DNA of 64,000 bases from Sarcomyxa edulis (Eukaryota > Basidiomycota > Agaricomycetes > Agaricales > Mycenaceae): positions 558,001 through 622,000 of the forward strand of contig QUOL01000004.1 of NCBI GenBank assembly GCA_009761415.1, in the 5' to 3' direction. The position numbers and the translations under genes were made by a program. The notes under the pieces are model-generated. The model worked only from the letters and a program-made list of their open reading frames with translations, was not told where the DNA came from and did not search any database. Below, piece by piece: positions 54,506 through 64,000 of this stretch (positions are counted from its first letter, which is position 1; each line of letters starts with the position of its first letter).

Positions 54506-57415
54506 TCACTATAGTGATTTGAACTCACCCCTTCAGCTGCTGCCTCCCAGCTAAGCTATTCCGGCTTATGGTTCTGATCACAGTCTTGCAGTGACAGAGT
54601 ACTCACACAACTCACCAATCTCAAATCACTATAGTGATTTGGACTCACTCCTTCAGCTGCTGCTTCCCAGCTAAGCTATTCCGGCCTATGGTTCTGATCA
54701 CAGTCTTGCAGTGACAGTGTACTCAGCCCACTACTCCCAAATCACTATAGTGATTTGAACTCACCCCTTCAGCTGCTGCCTCCCAGCTGAGCTATTCCGG
54801 CTTATGGTTCTGATCACAGTCTTGCAGTGACAGAGCACTCAGCCCACTACTCCCAAATCACTATAGTGATTTGAACTCACCCCTTCAGCTGCTGCCTCCC
54901 AGCTGAGCTATTCCGGCTTATGGTTCTGATCACAGTCTTGCAGTGACAGAGCACTCAGCCCACTACTCCCAAATCACTATAGTGATTTGGACTCACCGCT
55001 TCAGATGCTTTGTTCCAGCTATGGTTCTGATCACAGTCTTGCAGTGACAGAGCACTCAGCCCACTACTCCCAAATCACTATAGTGATTTGGACTCACCGC
55101 TTCAGCTGCTGCCCCCCAGCTGAGCTATTCCGGCATATGGTTCTGATCACAGTCTTGCAGTGACAGAGCACTCAGCCCACTACTCCCAAATCACTATAGT
55201 GATTTGGACTCACCGCTTCAGCTGCTGCCCCCCAGCTGAGCTATTCCGGCATATGGTTCTGATCACAGTCTTGCAGTGACAGAGCACTCAGCCCACTACT
55301 CCCAAATCACTATAGTGATTTGGACTCACCGCTTCAGCTGCTGCCCCCCAGCTGAGCTATTCCGGCATATGGTTCTGATCACAGTCTTGCAGTGACAGAG
55401 CACTCACACAACTCACCAATCTCAAATCACTATAGTGATTTGAACTCACCGCTTCAGCTGCTGCCTCCCAGCTGAGCTATTCCGGCCTATGGTTCTGATC
55501 ACAATCTTGCAGTGACAGAGTACTCAGAATAATCCCAGCTTCTTATTCCACTCACCCCTTCAGCTGCTGCCTCCCAGCTGAGCTATTCCGGCCTATGGTT
55601 CTGATCACAGTCTTGCAGTGACAGAGTACTCAGAATAATCCCAGCTTCTTATTCCACTCACCCCTTCAGCTGCTGCCTCCCAGCTAAGCTATTCCGGCTT
55701 ATGGTTCTGATCACAGTCTTGCAGTGACAGAGTACTCACACAACTCACCAATCTCAAATCACTATAGTGATTTAGACTCACCCCTTCAGCTGCTGCCTCC
55801 CAGCTGAGCTATTCCGGCTTATGGTTCTGATCACAGTCTTGCAGTGACAGAGCACTCAGCCCACTACTCCCAAATCACTATAGTGATTTGAACTCACCGC
55901 TTCAGCTGCTGCCTCCCAGCTGAGCTATTCCGGCTTATGGTTCTGATCACAGTCTTGCAGTGACAGAGTACTCAGAATAATCCCAGCTTCTTATTCCACT
56001 CACCCCTTCAGCTGCTGCCTCCCAGCTGAGCTATTCCGGCCTATGGTTCTGATCACAGTCTTGCAGTGACAGAGTACTCACACAACTCACCAATCTCAAA
56101 TCACTATAGTGATTTGGACTCACTCCTTCAGCTGCTGCTTCCCAGCTAAGCTATTCCGGCTTATGGTTCTGATCACAGTCTTGCAGTGACAGAGTACTCA
56201 GCCCACTACCCTAGCTTTGGTTCTGATCACAGTCTTGCCGTGACAGGGTACTCAGAATAATCCCAGCTTCTTATTCCACTCACCCCTTCAGCTGCTGCCT
56301 CCCAGCTGAGCTATTCCGGCCTATGGTTCTGATCACAGTCTTGCAGTGACAGTGTACTCAGCCCACTACTCCCAAATCACTATAGTGATTTGAACTCACC
56401 CCTTCAGCTGCTGCCTCCCAGCTGAGCTATTCCGGCTTATGGTTCTGATCACAGTCTTGCAGTGACAGAGTACTCAGAATAATCCCAGCTTCTTATTCCA
56501 CTCACCCCTTCAGCTGCTGCCTCCCAGCTGAGCTATTCCGGCCTATGGTTCTGATCACAGTCTTGCAGTGACAGAGTACTCACACAACTCACCAATCTCA
56601 AATCACTATAGTGATTTGGACTCACTCCTTCAGCTGCTGCTTCCCAGCTAAGCTATTCCGGCTTATGGTTCTGATCACAGTCTTGCAGTGACAGAGTACT
56701 CAGCCCACTACCCTAGCTTTGGTTCTGATCACAGTCTTGCCGTGACAGGGTACTCAGAATAATCCCAGCTTCTTATTCCACTCACCCCTTCAGCTGCTGC
56801 CTCCCAGCTGAGCTATTCCGGCCTATGGTTCTGATCACAGTCTTGCAGTGACAGTGTACTCAGCCCACTACTCCCAAATCACTATAGTGATTTGAACTCA
56901 CCCCTTCAGCTGCTGCCTCCCAGCTGAGCTATTCCGGCCTATGGTTCTGATCACAGTCTTGCAGTGACAGAGTACTCACACAACTCACCAATCTCAAATC
57001 ACTATAGTGATTTGGACTCACTCCTTCAGCTGCTGCTTCCCAGCTAAGCTATTCCGGCTTATGGTTCTGATCACAGTCTTGCAGTGACAGAGTACTCAGC
57101 CCACTACCCTAGCTTTGGTTCTGATCACAGTCTTGCCGTGACAGGGTACTCAGAATAATCCCAGCTTCTTATTCCACTCACCCCTTCAGCTGCTGCCTCC
57201 CAGCTGAGCTATTCCGGCCTATGGTTCTGATCACAGTCTTGCAGTGACAGTGTACTCAGCCCACTACTCCCAAATCACTATAGTGATTTGAACTCACCCC
57301 TTCAGCTGCTGCCTCCCAGCTGAGCTATTCCGGCTTATGGTTCTGATCACAGTCTTGCAGTGACAGAGTACTCAGAATAATCCCAGCTTCTTATTCCACT
57401 CACCCCTTCAGCTGC
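54506..57415 (-). repeat. Tandem array 2 of tRNA-Phe 5'-half satellite
   Basis: About 27 copies (hand count) of the same satellite as array 1, in the same orientation and with the same unit types. Blocks of about 396 bp starting CCCTAGCTTTGGTTCTG recur near-identically at about 56210, 56711 and 57107, and the same order occurs at 44180 and 44576 in array 1. The array therefore has higher-order units. It ends abruptly within the tRNA-half segment (TTCAGCTGCTCCCCAACTGA). Confidence 0.9.
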
Positions 57416-57826
57416 TCCCCAACTGAAGGCATATTGTTCTATACATCTTACTTAGGACACAGTATGTCTATTACACTATAGGCTGGTCTAGTATGGACAT
57501 CACATAAATTTTGGGGTCAGCATTCAGTGTAGCCAAGATTTGATGTGAACTCTAGGAATTGCCACAATCCAAATGCGGAAGTCAAGACGGCGATGGACAT
57601 CAAGCGTCAATAGACTCGGCACCGCCACCGACCACGACCAAAATATGTAGCAACTCGAACTTGAACTAAGCTACCCACTAGGTGCCGGCTCAAGCGCCGT
57701 CTAAACACCTGACTTGGTCTGTCCCCAAATACTGAACACACGCACGCTGTTGTAGTATTCACTATCTGGCCCTTAAACATGTTCATTACAATGTGCGTAA
57801 TATTGTCAGTCACGCCCGCAGGTGCC
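57416..57826. other. Gap between array 2 and orphan gene
   Basis: No gene is seen. Minus-strand text near 57630-57700 (TAGTGGGTAGCTTAG, AGTTCAAGTTCGAG) weakly recalls tRNA A and B boxes but does not fold as a tRNA. Confidence 0.35.
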
Positions 57827-58390
57827 CTACACGCCGAGGGAGATCCAGGCTGCCAATATCATATCTACCAGGGCCCCGTCCTCTATCGTCATATGTGCCA
57901 TCGGTTTTATTATTCCATGCTTCAACACCAGAACTGGTCCATGCCACTTTGCATTAGACCGTTTAAGCAATCTCTTCAACGCCTTGTTAATCACGAGGTC
58001 CTTTGAGTCGTGCTGATCATAATATACGATAGTCAAAGCGTGATGAAGAGGAAGCGCGTTCGACCCAGGAAAGTGGTCGATAAATGCAGTCTTGACCGTC
58101 ATGTCCTTTCCATCCAGCATTGCGGGCAAGGAAGGGATCCAGACGTCGGTGGCTAAATCATCGACTGACTGGATGTCGGGGAAACCGCGAACCACGGGGA
58201 CCGGGACTTTCCTACGAGCTCGAAATTCTGCAGGGTACAAATACCCCTGTATTTGTTGGGTTCGATTCTGAGGAATCACAGTTAGCTTCAGTTCGCGTAG
58301 TGTTAGTTTGACGTGTACCAAATGTTCGTCTTGAAGAAGCCGCATTGTATCGTTATAAGCTTGTTCAGAGAAAGGAGACATGATGTTCAA
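57827..58390 (-). CDS. Orphan protein of an inverted paralogue pair, 187 residues
   Basis: An uninterrupted frame starting MNIMSPFSEQAYNDTMRLLQ. It contains IQGYLYPAEFRARRKVPVPV, IQSVDDLATDVWIPSLPAML, ALPLHHALTIVYYDQHDSKD and AKWHGPVLVLKHGIIKPM, and ends EDGALVDMILAAWISLGV. I recall similar short proteins scattered through mushroom genomes but know no function. The plus-strand sequence at 59739-60205 encodes a diverged paralogue. No introns, signal or membrane spans are seen. Confidence 0.6.
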   Translation of the reverse strand: MNIMSPFSEQAYNDTMRLLQDEHLVHVKLTLRELKLTVIPQNRTQQIQGYLYPAEFRARRKVPVPVVRGFPDIQSVDDLATDVWIPSLPAMLDGKDMTVKTAFIDHFPGSNALPLHHALTIVYYDQHDSKDLVINKALKRLLKRSNAKWHGPVLVLKHGIIKPMAHMTIEDGALVDMILAAWISLGV

Positions 58391-58454
58391 GAATCAAGGT
58401 TACAAGTAATTCGAGTTAACTGTCATAATGTGAAACAGGAGTTCAGGAAATACA

Positions 58455-59666
58455 TTACACGACGACACGGTTAGGGTTGTTGGGACACTTGGGGTTGTTG
58501 CATTCGCGCCTAGCCCTCCATTTGTACTGAAAAGCAGGGGAAGCCAAAGTGTCGACAAGACCAGCGCCGGCCACGTTTTCGTCCCAACTGAATTTCGCGA
58601 TTCCCCTCCCCCCCCGAAACCTTCTCCAGAGTGCAGCACAGTCATCGCCACAAGGGAACTCCCAAAATGCCATGTCATCGAAGAGCTCGATCCCCCTATT
58701 GCAGTGTTTAGCTATCACGGATTTGGGTACATTGACAGTTGCTGAAGTTGCGAGGGCAATATTTTTGGACGTCAACGTGGGGTACAAACAGAACAAACCA
58801 TTCCACGTGCAGAAGTTCATTCTCGAGGTAGTGTCAGTGGCGAGTATGACGGGAAGGACCGATTTGCCGGAACTTTCAGAAAGGGAGACCTACGAACGCA
58901 TTTCAATTATGTTCGGAAAAAGTCACAGGACGTTAAGACTTACTATGATCGAACCTCGATACCCTTTCCAAAATTCAACGGTGCCAGCAGCGTGTGTAAC
59001 ACTTATTGGCAATTGAATAAAGTGGAAGTCGTGAAGGCGAAAGAATTTCATGACGCCAGACAGCAAACCGTTAGGCACGGCGATGTTCAAGTCGTTCGGA
59101 GTCCATTCGCAGTGAGGAGTCATCATCGCCAGAGCAGTTGACCCCGATATGACAGCACCGGTTGTCCGCATAACGTCCCAGAACGAGAGGATGTCATTGT
59201 TAGAAGGGAGGAATCGACGAAGGATCACACAACGCCGGGCCTTAATCATCCTTCGAGCGAGTTTGCGATATGTTCGACAGGTACATGAAAAGCGAGATAG
59301 GGTGTCGAGATCGCACCATTGCAATGTATATAGCAAGACATCGACGAGATTGAAGTATTCCGCCATCGTCGTCGTGAAAGCATCACCCGTCGCAATCATA
59401 GACCGCCGGAATCCAGTGTAGGCAGACTTTGCAGAGTTCATTTCAGTGCGCAGAGGTGTTTGGCAGAGTACGTAGATTTGGAGTGATAGGAGCCTAGCAT
59501 CACCGAGTTTGAACCCTCCTAATTGACGGGACACTCGAAAGACACCCCTGATCCATTGCTTCCGCGTCACGGTCACAATTCTTCCACCCGAGACATTTCG
59601 AACGCTACTGACGGTGTCGTCTAGCAATGGTCTTTCGTGCTCTCGTGTCGACACGGATGTCGCCAT
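58455..59666 (-). CDS. F-box/nucleotidyltransferase-like multigene-family protein, possibly decayed
   Basis: From MATSVSTREHERPLLDDTVS (59666) the frame runs to VSLNVL, then two in-frame stops (58923 and 58890). The same frame then resumes VSLSESSGKSVLPVILATDT and continues to CNNPKCPNNPNRVVV (58455). A 42-nt GT...TAG intron (58890-58931) would remove both stops in frame, so the gene may be intact. FNLVDVLLYTLQWCDLDTLSRFSCTCRTYRKLARR looks like an F-box. VISGSTALAMMTPHCEWTPNDLNIAVP resembles the G-S...D-x-D/N core of nucleotidyltransferase-fold proteins, with the second acidic residue replaced by Asn. MNFCTWNGLFCLYP and the C-terminal Cys-rich motif are typical of this expanded mushroom family. 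Its role is unknown. Confidence 0.5.
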
Positions 59667-59738
59667 TTTCAGCCGACAACTACCAATTAGCTCGGAAACA
59701 TGTGAACCGTCGACTGTCAGTAGGTAACTTTACTCGCA

Positions 59739-60205
59739 ATGTTACCTTGCTGCGTGTTCGTTGATTTTCGGCTTCACCAGGATGGGCATGGTGTCCAGGG
59801 TCTGTTTTATCCGTCAGGAATGCCGTTTCGCAGCATGGTACACGTGCCCGTTGACATCGGAATAGATAGGCCTCAATCCGTGGACGACTTAGACACCGAT
59901 ATGTGGATCGCGAGGGATTCTTTATTTGACGACTTTGTCGATCTCAATGAAAACAGGTTAACGGTGACACACATATTCCAACGCGTTACGGCCAGGGTGC
60001 TCGTCTTCTCCACCCATTCACCATATTCTTCGAACATCAGTCACGCATCGAGCAAGGACTTAATCAGAGTATCAGGACCGCCGTTCCTGGTTTAAACATC
60101 GCATGGACTGGGAGCATTCTCGTCGTCAAACATGGTTCCGGCACACCTTTAGTCGACGTCAGGGAAGAGGACGGATTGTTGATCGATAGCATTGTTAGCT
60201 TGTAA
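59739..60205 (+). pseudogene. Frameshifted paralogue of the 57827-58390 orphan
   Basis: The first frame reads VQGLFYPSGMPFRSMVHVPV, RPQSVDDLDTDMWIARDSLF and LTVTHIFQRV. The matching C-terminal half continues in another frame: LHPFTIFFEHQSRIEQGLNQ, IAWTGSILVVKHGSGTPLVD and REEDGLLIDSIVSL. Each block aligns with the minus-strand copy. The shift lies between about 59985 and 60015. A small unrecognised intron is an alternative to a frameshift. Confidence 0.55.
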
Positions 60206-60398
60206 GTTCCGTCTCATCCGTTGAACAGTTACAGCGCATTTCCAATTTTAACGGTGTCATTCAGGTCAATCTTATATGGGGACTTAATGTAATGTATTTA
60301 GGTCTCGCATCATATTTGTATATTGATTCCACCGCAATAACTGTTGTGGGACAATGAGCAAGGATAAAAACGGGTCAACGACGGTCGGTTACGCACTT

Positions 60399-63300
60399 TT
60401 AACTGTAAATACCCAAGTCGCACTTGCGCTCCGTGACAAGGGACAAATACTCCAACCTGTTATCGTCGTCTCTCAGGTCTTCGGAAGGATGCTTCGTAAA
60501 TAAATCAGGGTCGAATTGTCGTAGAAGCCTGATTGTCCCTCGTCCTCGACTCCTGGAGAGCGCGACATACACGCTGAAAGGGGTCAATGCCCCTTGAGGA
60601 GGTGTTCCAATATCGACTATTACATATTCAATTGTCTGTCCTTGCGACTTGTAGTCCGTGAACGCGTATCCTCCAGTCAGCGCTAATTGAAAACGTTTGA
60701 TCGTTTTGGAAGATCCGTCAGGCATCTTGATCGTGAACTTTGACGACGACGGAAACACCGGCAAGATCCCAGCGTCCAAACCGTCAATTTTAATCGAGTT
60801 AGGCATCAAAGGTTTGAAAAGTATCATCGCCGGAGGATACTTCAAATGCGTTATGTTCGTCTCGGGATCTGGAGCAATAGGTCCTTCTCGTCTATCCAAA
60901 ATGATGTCGGTTATTTCACCGCGAGTCCCGTTCGCAAGGTCGGCTTCGGACGAAATATTCAAAGTGACCATCACTTTCATACCAACGGCCAATTCCAGAT
61001 AATCAGGAAGTTTACCGGCAGCTTTTCCTTTCAAACGAGCAGTGTAAACTTGTTCTTCGGTAGTTAAGGCTCGACCTGTAGAGCTCACTGTGTCCTCAGA
61101 CTTGCACGAGTAAAGCGCGTTACCAGTCAGTTCGCAGTGCTGGACCAATTTTTTGTGGTTCCATTGCGTTCGGACTGAATGGCGAGGAGTGATTAATATC
61201 GCGTTGCGCCAATTTGGGTCCGTAAAATCTGGGACGTCGCAAGAGTCCGAGTCGATGACGAGTTTGCGGATCTCCACTAGATCGTTTTCAGTGCATTCGC
61301 CCACCCGAGAGCGCTGTAGAATGTCGCTCCACACAACATCGGTGACACGCATTTGTTCCCTAAGAGTAATCACCGTTTCGAACTGGAGGAAAATTGATCT
61401 CCCCAACTGTGAACGTTCTGTAGAGCTTCTCGGACAGTACAAAGCCCCGCTAGGATTGGAGACAGGAGGAAATTGGTGAAAGTCGCCGAAGAGAATCACG
61501 TTCATCCCACCAAACGGTAAACCAGCGTCGGTACGATTAGCGGCGGCACGAATGCCACCTCCAATTTCAGATGTACAAGCCAACAAGTCTTTGGTGGCCA
61601 TAGACACTTCGTCCATTTCGAGATACTCTTTTGAGAAATTCCTTTTCCGCCTTTCGAGCACCTCAGGACTCCCGGAAATAGCCCAATTTGCTTTGGATGG
61701 CAATTTGACACCTAAACCAGCAAACGAGTGAAGAGTTTGACCGCCGATTTGACTGGCGGCAATACCGGAAGTGGCAGTTTTCGCGAGAATGTTCGTCGCT
61801 CTATACCTGGCAAAAGTAGCGTCAATAGCAGAAATCAATGCAGATTTTCCGGTGCCCCCTTGACCGAGGACAAGCATTAGCAGTTGTTTCGGTTTCCGTC
61901 CCTCAAGGTGTGCCACCAAATGATTCTCTACAATGTCGTGCGCCCTTTGCTGGTCGACGTTCAATTCGAACGGTTGCCGAACTGTGAGATCGACAGATAA
62001 CGGTGTCGACATAGTTGTGTGTTCGGTTACCGCTGGTGCAATGTCGATTTGCATAGGGTTGGATCCAATTGTCGAAATAGATTCACCACTATTACCCGGA
62101 TCAATAAGGGGATGTAAATCTTCAACGCCCTTCAAGGCGGACATCCAATCCGGGAAATTTTTGTACTCTTCTGCGGAGGCGCGACGGGCATTGGTTCCCT
62201 GGGCAGGACAAACAGGTTGACCGGGAAACATGTTGTTGTCAGCGGCTATATTCATGGCCACTTCACCATAATACATGTCTCTTGCTTCATAACGATTGTC
62301 TCTTGCAGATTGAACGTCTTCGTCCGTGTACTCTGGAACATCGTGAGAATTTACAACATGGTCGGATCTTTGATATTCTTCCTCCAACAAAGCCGCCGCG
62401 CCAATGTCAACAACAGAATTGTTCACCATGTCTTTGTCCACGGTTCGATTCTTCGACCCATCGGAGCACTCGTGGAAATATTGGATGTTATCCAGCATAG
62501 CGTGAGTGGAAATATTAGCAGCATCTTTGAAGCGAGCCAGGCTGTCTTGCAAAGATTCGCAGTCGCCAAGGAGATCTTCCAACCGCCTCCATGGCTTCAT
62601 CATGGCAAGAACCATAGCCGCATACCGATCACCAACTTCTTGTCTATCGTTCCGAGGGAACCAAGTTCCAATGAAGCAAGGCATCATTTCGTGACCGGCG
62701 CCTCTGATCACGCGGCAGCTTTTCTCCCTTCCACAGCCAGGGATGTACGGAACGCGCTCGCTCCGACGGCGGCCAGTTCTATCGTCATCTGTGGCCTTGT
62801 TTGATCTGTCGTACGTATTGACGAAGTAATCCAGAAAACTGGAGTTTTCGAGGGCAAACCCACGGTCGGCGTATTCTCTAAGCTGGTCTTTCAGTTCGAG
62901 CACACCGTGAACCATAGCCAACCTAGACACGTTGTCCTGTAATGAAAATGAAGCGATACAAATAGTCCGAAAAGCTTAAACAACTCACAACATTGTTTTG
63001 TCGAGACGATTCATAGCGTACGCCGTCCGGTGCGTTGTTTGCGTACCCGGGTCTAAATAGCGCATAGCGTTAGCGGGCACGAACGGGCGGAATACATTGC
63101 ACTGACGTTACGTGTCTCAGGCCAGGGTAAACTGTCTTCAGCGCGAACATGAGACTGTCGAGATAAATGTGGACAAAATGATGGGAAATAAATCGATCAC
63201 CCCAACCCATCAAATAGCTAATCACTTCCGGGGCACTGAATTGCTGCTGCCTGCCCAAGGTGTTCGCACACCGTTCTATCATCCTACGATTCAACAGTGC

Positions 63301-63425
63301 AAGATCGTCCGTTCTACGTTCCTGTTTGTTGTGGGACGCAATACGAGAAGCAAGCATTGCAGATATGTTGCTCGTCACGTGTTGTTTCTTCGTGGAGTAG
63401 ACAGTTATGTTACGAGTCCTTAATT
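60399..63425 (-). CDS. 5'-truncated Helitron protein with PIF1-like helicase
   Basis: Three exons: about 63425-63107, 63052-62989 and 62937-60399. The first has KKQHVTSNISAMLASRIASH and SAPEVISYLMGWGDRFISHH, a Helitron linker block. The junctions read PGYANNAPDGVRYESSRQNN then VDNVSRLAMVHGVLELKDQ. The third carries FIGTWFPRNDRQEVGDRYAA and MMKPWRRLEDLL, then the SF1 helicase: GQGGTGKSALISAI (Walker A), IAASQIGGQTLHSFAG, YLEMDEVSMATKDLL (Walker B), NVILFGDFHQFPPV, ITLREQMR, LELAVGMKVMVTLNI and the closing YAFTDYKSQGQTIEYVIVDI, YVALSRSRGRGTIRLL. It would unwind DNA during rolling-circle transposition. The upstream Rep (HUH nuclease) half is missing; coding similarity stops near 63430, where a tandem repeat begins. 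Confidence 0.8.
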
Positions 63426-63480
63426 TATTAAGTAGTCGTTCCCTTTATCCCTGTTCCAGCCAGAAATTTGCGAAAAATAA

Positions 63481-63690
63481 CGATGTCTATCGCGTGGGAA
63501 CATTTACACAGCCACTGAATCCAATGCGACTTTGCACCGCCACATCTCAGCGGCAAATGTCGACGATGTCTATTGCGTAGGAACATTTCACAGCCACCAG
63601 AGTCAATGCGACTTGGCACTGCCACATCTCAGCAGCAAATTTTGACGATGTCTATAGCGTGGGAATTCCTGCACAGCGGAATCCAATCTG
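63481..63690. repeat. Tandem repeat of 83-bp unit, about 2.5 copies
   Basis: CGATGTCTAT begins at 63481, 63564 and 63646. Each unit continues with GCGTGGGAACATTT-like text, ATGCGACTT, and CCACATCTCAGCGGCAAAT, with 10-20 percent divergence. The last copy breaks off after AATCCAATCTG. No coding sense is seen. Confidence 0.7.
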
Positions 63691-64000
63691 ATTGCCCAAG
63701 ATTTTCTACTCTCCATATACCAATCAATCTTGGTATTGCATTGTTCTGATAAACTAAGGCCCTGTTTGGCACCTCAGCTAAGCTCAGCTGAGTTTGCAAA
63801 GTCCCTGCCATATTCCAACTCACAGCTTTGGCTCAGTTTTATCGCTTAGCCATAGTTTAGCTCAGGACTGTAAACCGACTGCGCCAAGCTGCACGGCTCA
63901 ACTTTGGCTCCACCTGTGGCCTAAGCCGCAGAGCTACGACTTCAGGAACTAATTTCTATCTATGCCACATGGGTAATTTGGTGCTGAACAAATGAGTCAA
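63691..64000. other. Window end, short self-complementary repeats
   Basis: CTCAGCTAAGCTCAGCTGAG-like text at 63773-63793 is partly palindromic, and GGCTCAGTTTTATCGCTTAG follows. It may be the end of another small element. No gene is seen. Confidence 0.3.

Noticed and set aside
43790..57415. CRISPR-like regular repeats
   Set aside because: The units are long, of uneven length and near-identical throughout, with no unique spacers, in a eukaryote; they are a satellite.
43790..57415. A cluster of many tRNA-Phe genes
   Set aside because: Only the copy at 43708-43789 has the 3' half and T arm; the others stop at position 37.
57620..57700. A tRNA gene with A- and B-box-like text
   Set aside because: No acceptor, anticodon or T stem pairing could be found.
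58549..59016. Plus-strand 155-codon frame
   Set aside because: It is antisense to the F-box/NTase-like gene and spans that gene's stop region; no family features.

Overview
This window is nuclear DNA of a filamentous basidiomycete, almost certainly an Agaricomycete. The genes are intron-rich with short (about 45-60 nt) introns. Several encode families largely confined to Agaricomycetes: a DUF6534-type membrane protein, a DUF7918-type protein, an F-box-like leucine-rich protein and a Ser/Pro-rich conserved protein. The rest are ordinary fungal housekeeping genes. No species is assigned. All exon joins were made by eye from frame, GT/AG sites and family conservation.

Positions 1-41,300 are gene-dense, with 21 protein genes and mostly short gaps. 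In order: F-box/LRR-like protein (-), CHMP7-type ESCRT-III protein (+), HSP12/HSP9 (-), OTU1 deubiquitinase (+), DUF6534 membrane protein (-), exonuclease III-family AP endonuclease with a candidate mitochondrial presequence (-), DUF7918 protein (+), secreted PL1 pectate lyase (-), SAM37/metaxin (+), USP48-type deubiquitinase (-), GPI transamidase subunit GAA1 (+), TAF7 (-), Ser/Pro-rich conserved protein (-), LUC7 (-), DnaJ-ankyrin protein (-), BCS1 (+), BUD23 (-), BET3/TRAPPC3 (-), mitochondrial uS13 (-), XAP5/FAM50 (+) and beta-carbonic anhydrase (-). Many neighbours are divergent and share promoter gaps of about 110-460 bp. The genes are not a pathway; they cover mRNA processing, ribosome biogenesis, mitochondrial assembly, secretion, ubiquitin removal and stress.

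Positions 41,300-64,000 are repeat-rich. A 777-bp element with 28-bp inverted ends flanked by TA (nonautonomous Tc1/mariner type) lies beside an intact intron-containing tRNA-Phe(GAA) gene. Upstream of that tRNA is a satellite whose unit contains the tRNA leader plus its 5' half, ending at the tRNA exon/intron border. The satellite occurs at 43,790-45,298 and 54,506-57,415 in the same orientation. The inner edges of the two arrays are consecutive bases of one repeat unit and carry the same unit variant, so the 9.2-kb DNA between them looks like an insertion into one array. That insert has a strong hairpin at one terminus, a minisatellite, tRNA-like fragments and two small orphan genes.

Beyond the arrays (57.4-63.4 kb) lie an inverted pair of orphan paralogues, an F-box/nucleotidyltransferase-like gene with in-frame stops or an unusual intron, and a 5'-truncated Helitron whose PIF1-type helicase is largely open. 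An 83-bp tandem repeat follows. The best candidates for something undescribed are the tRNA-half satellite and the element that interrupted it.
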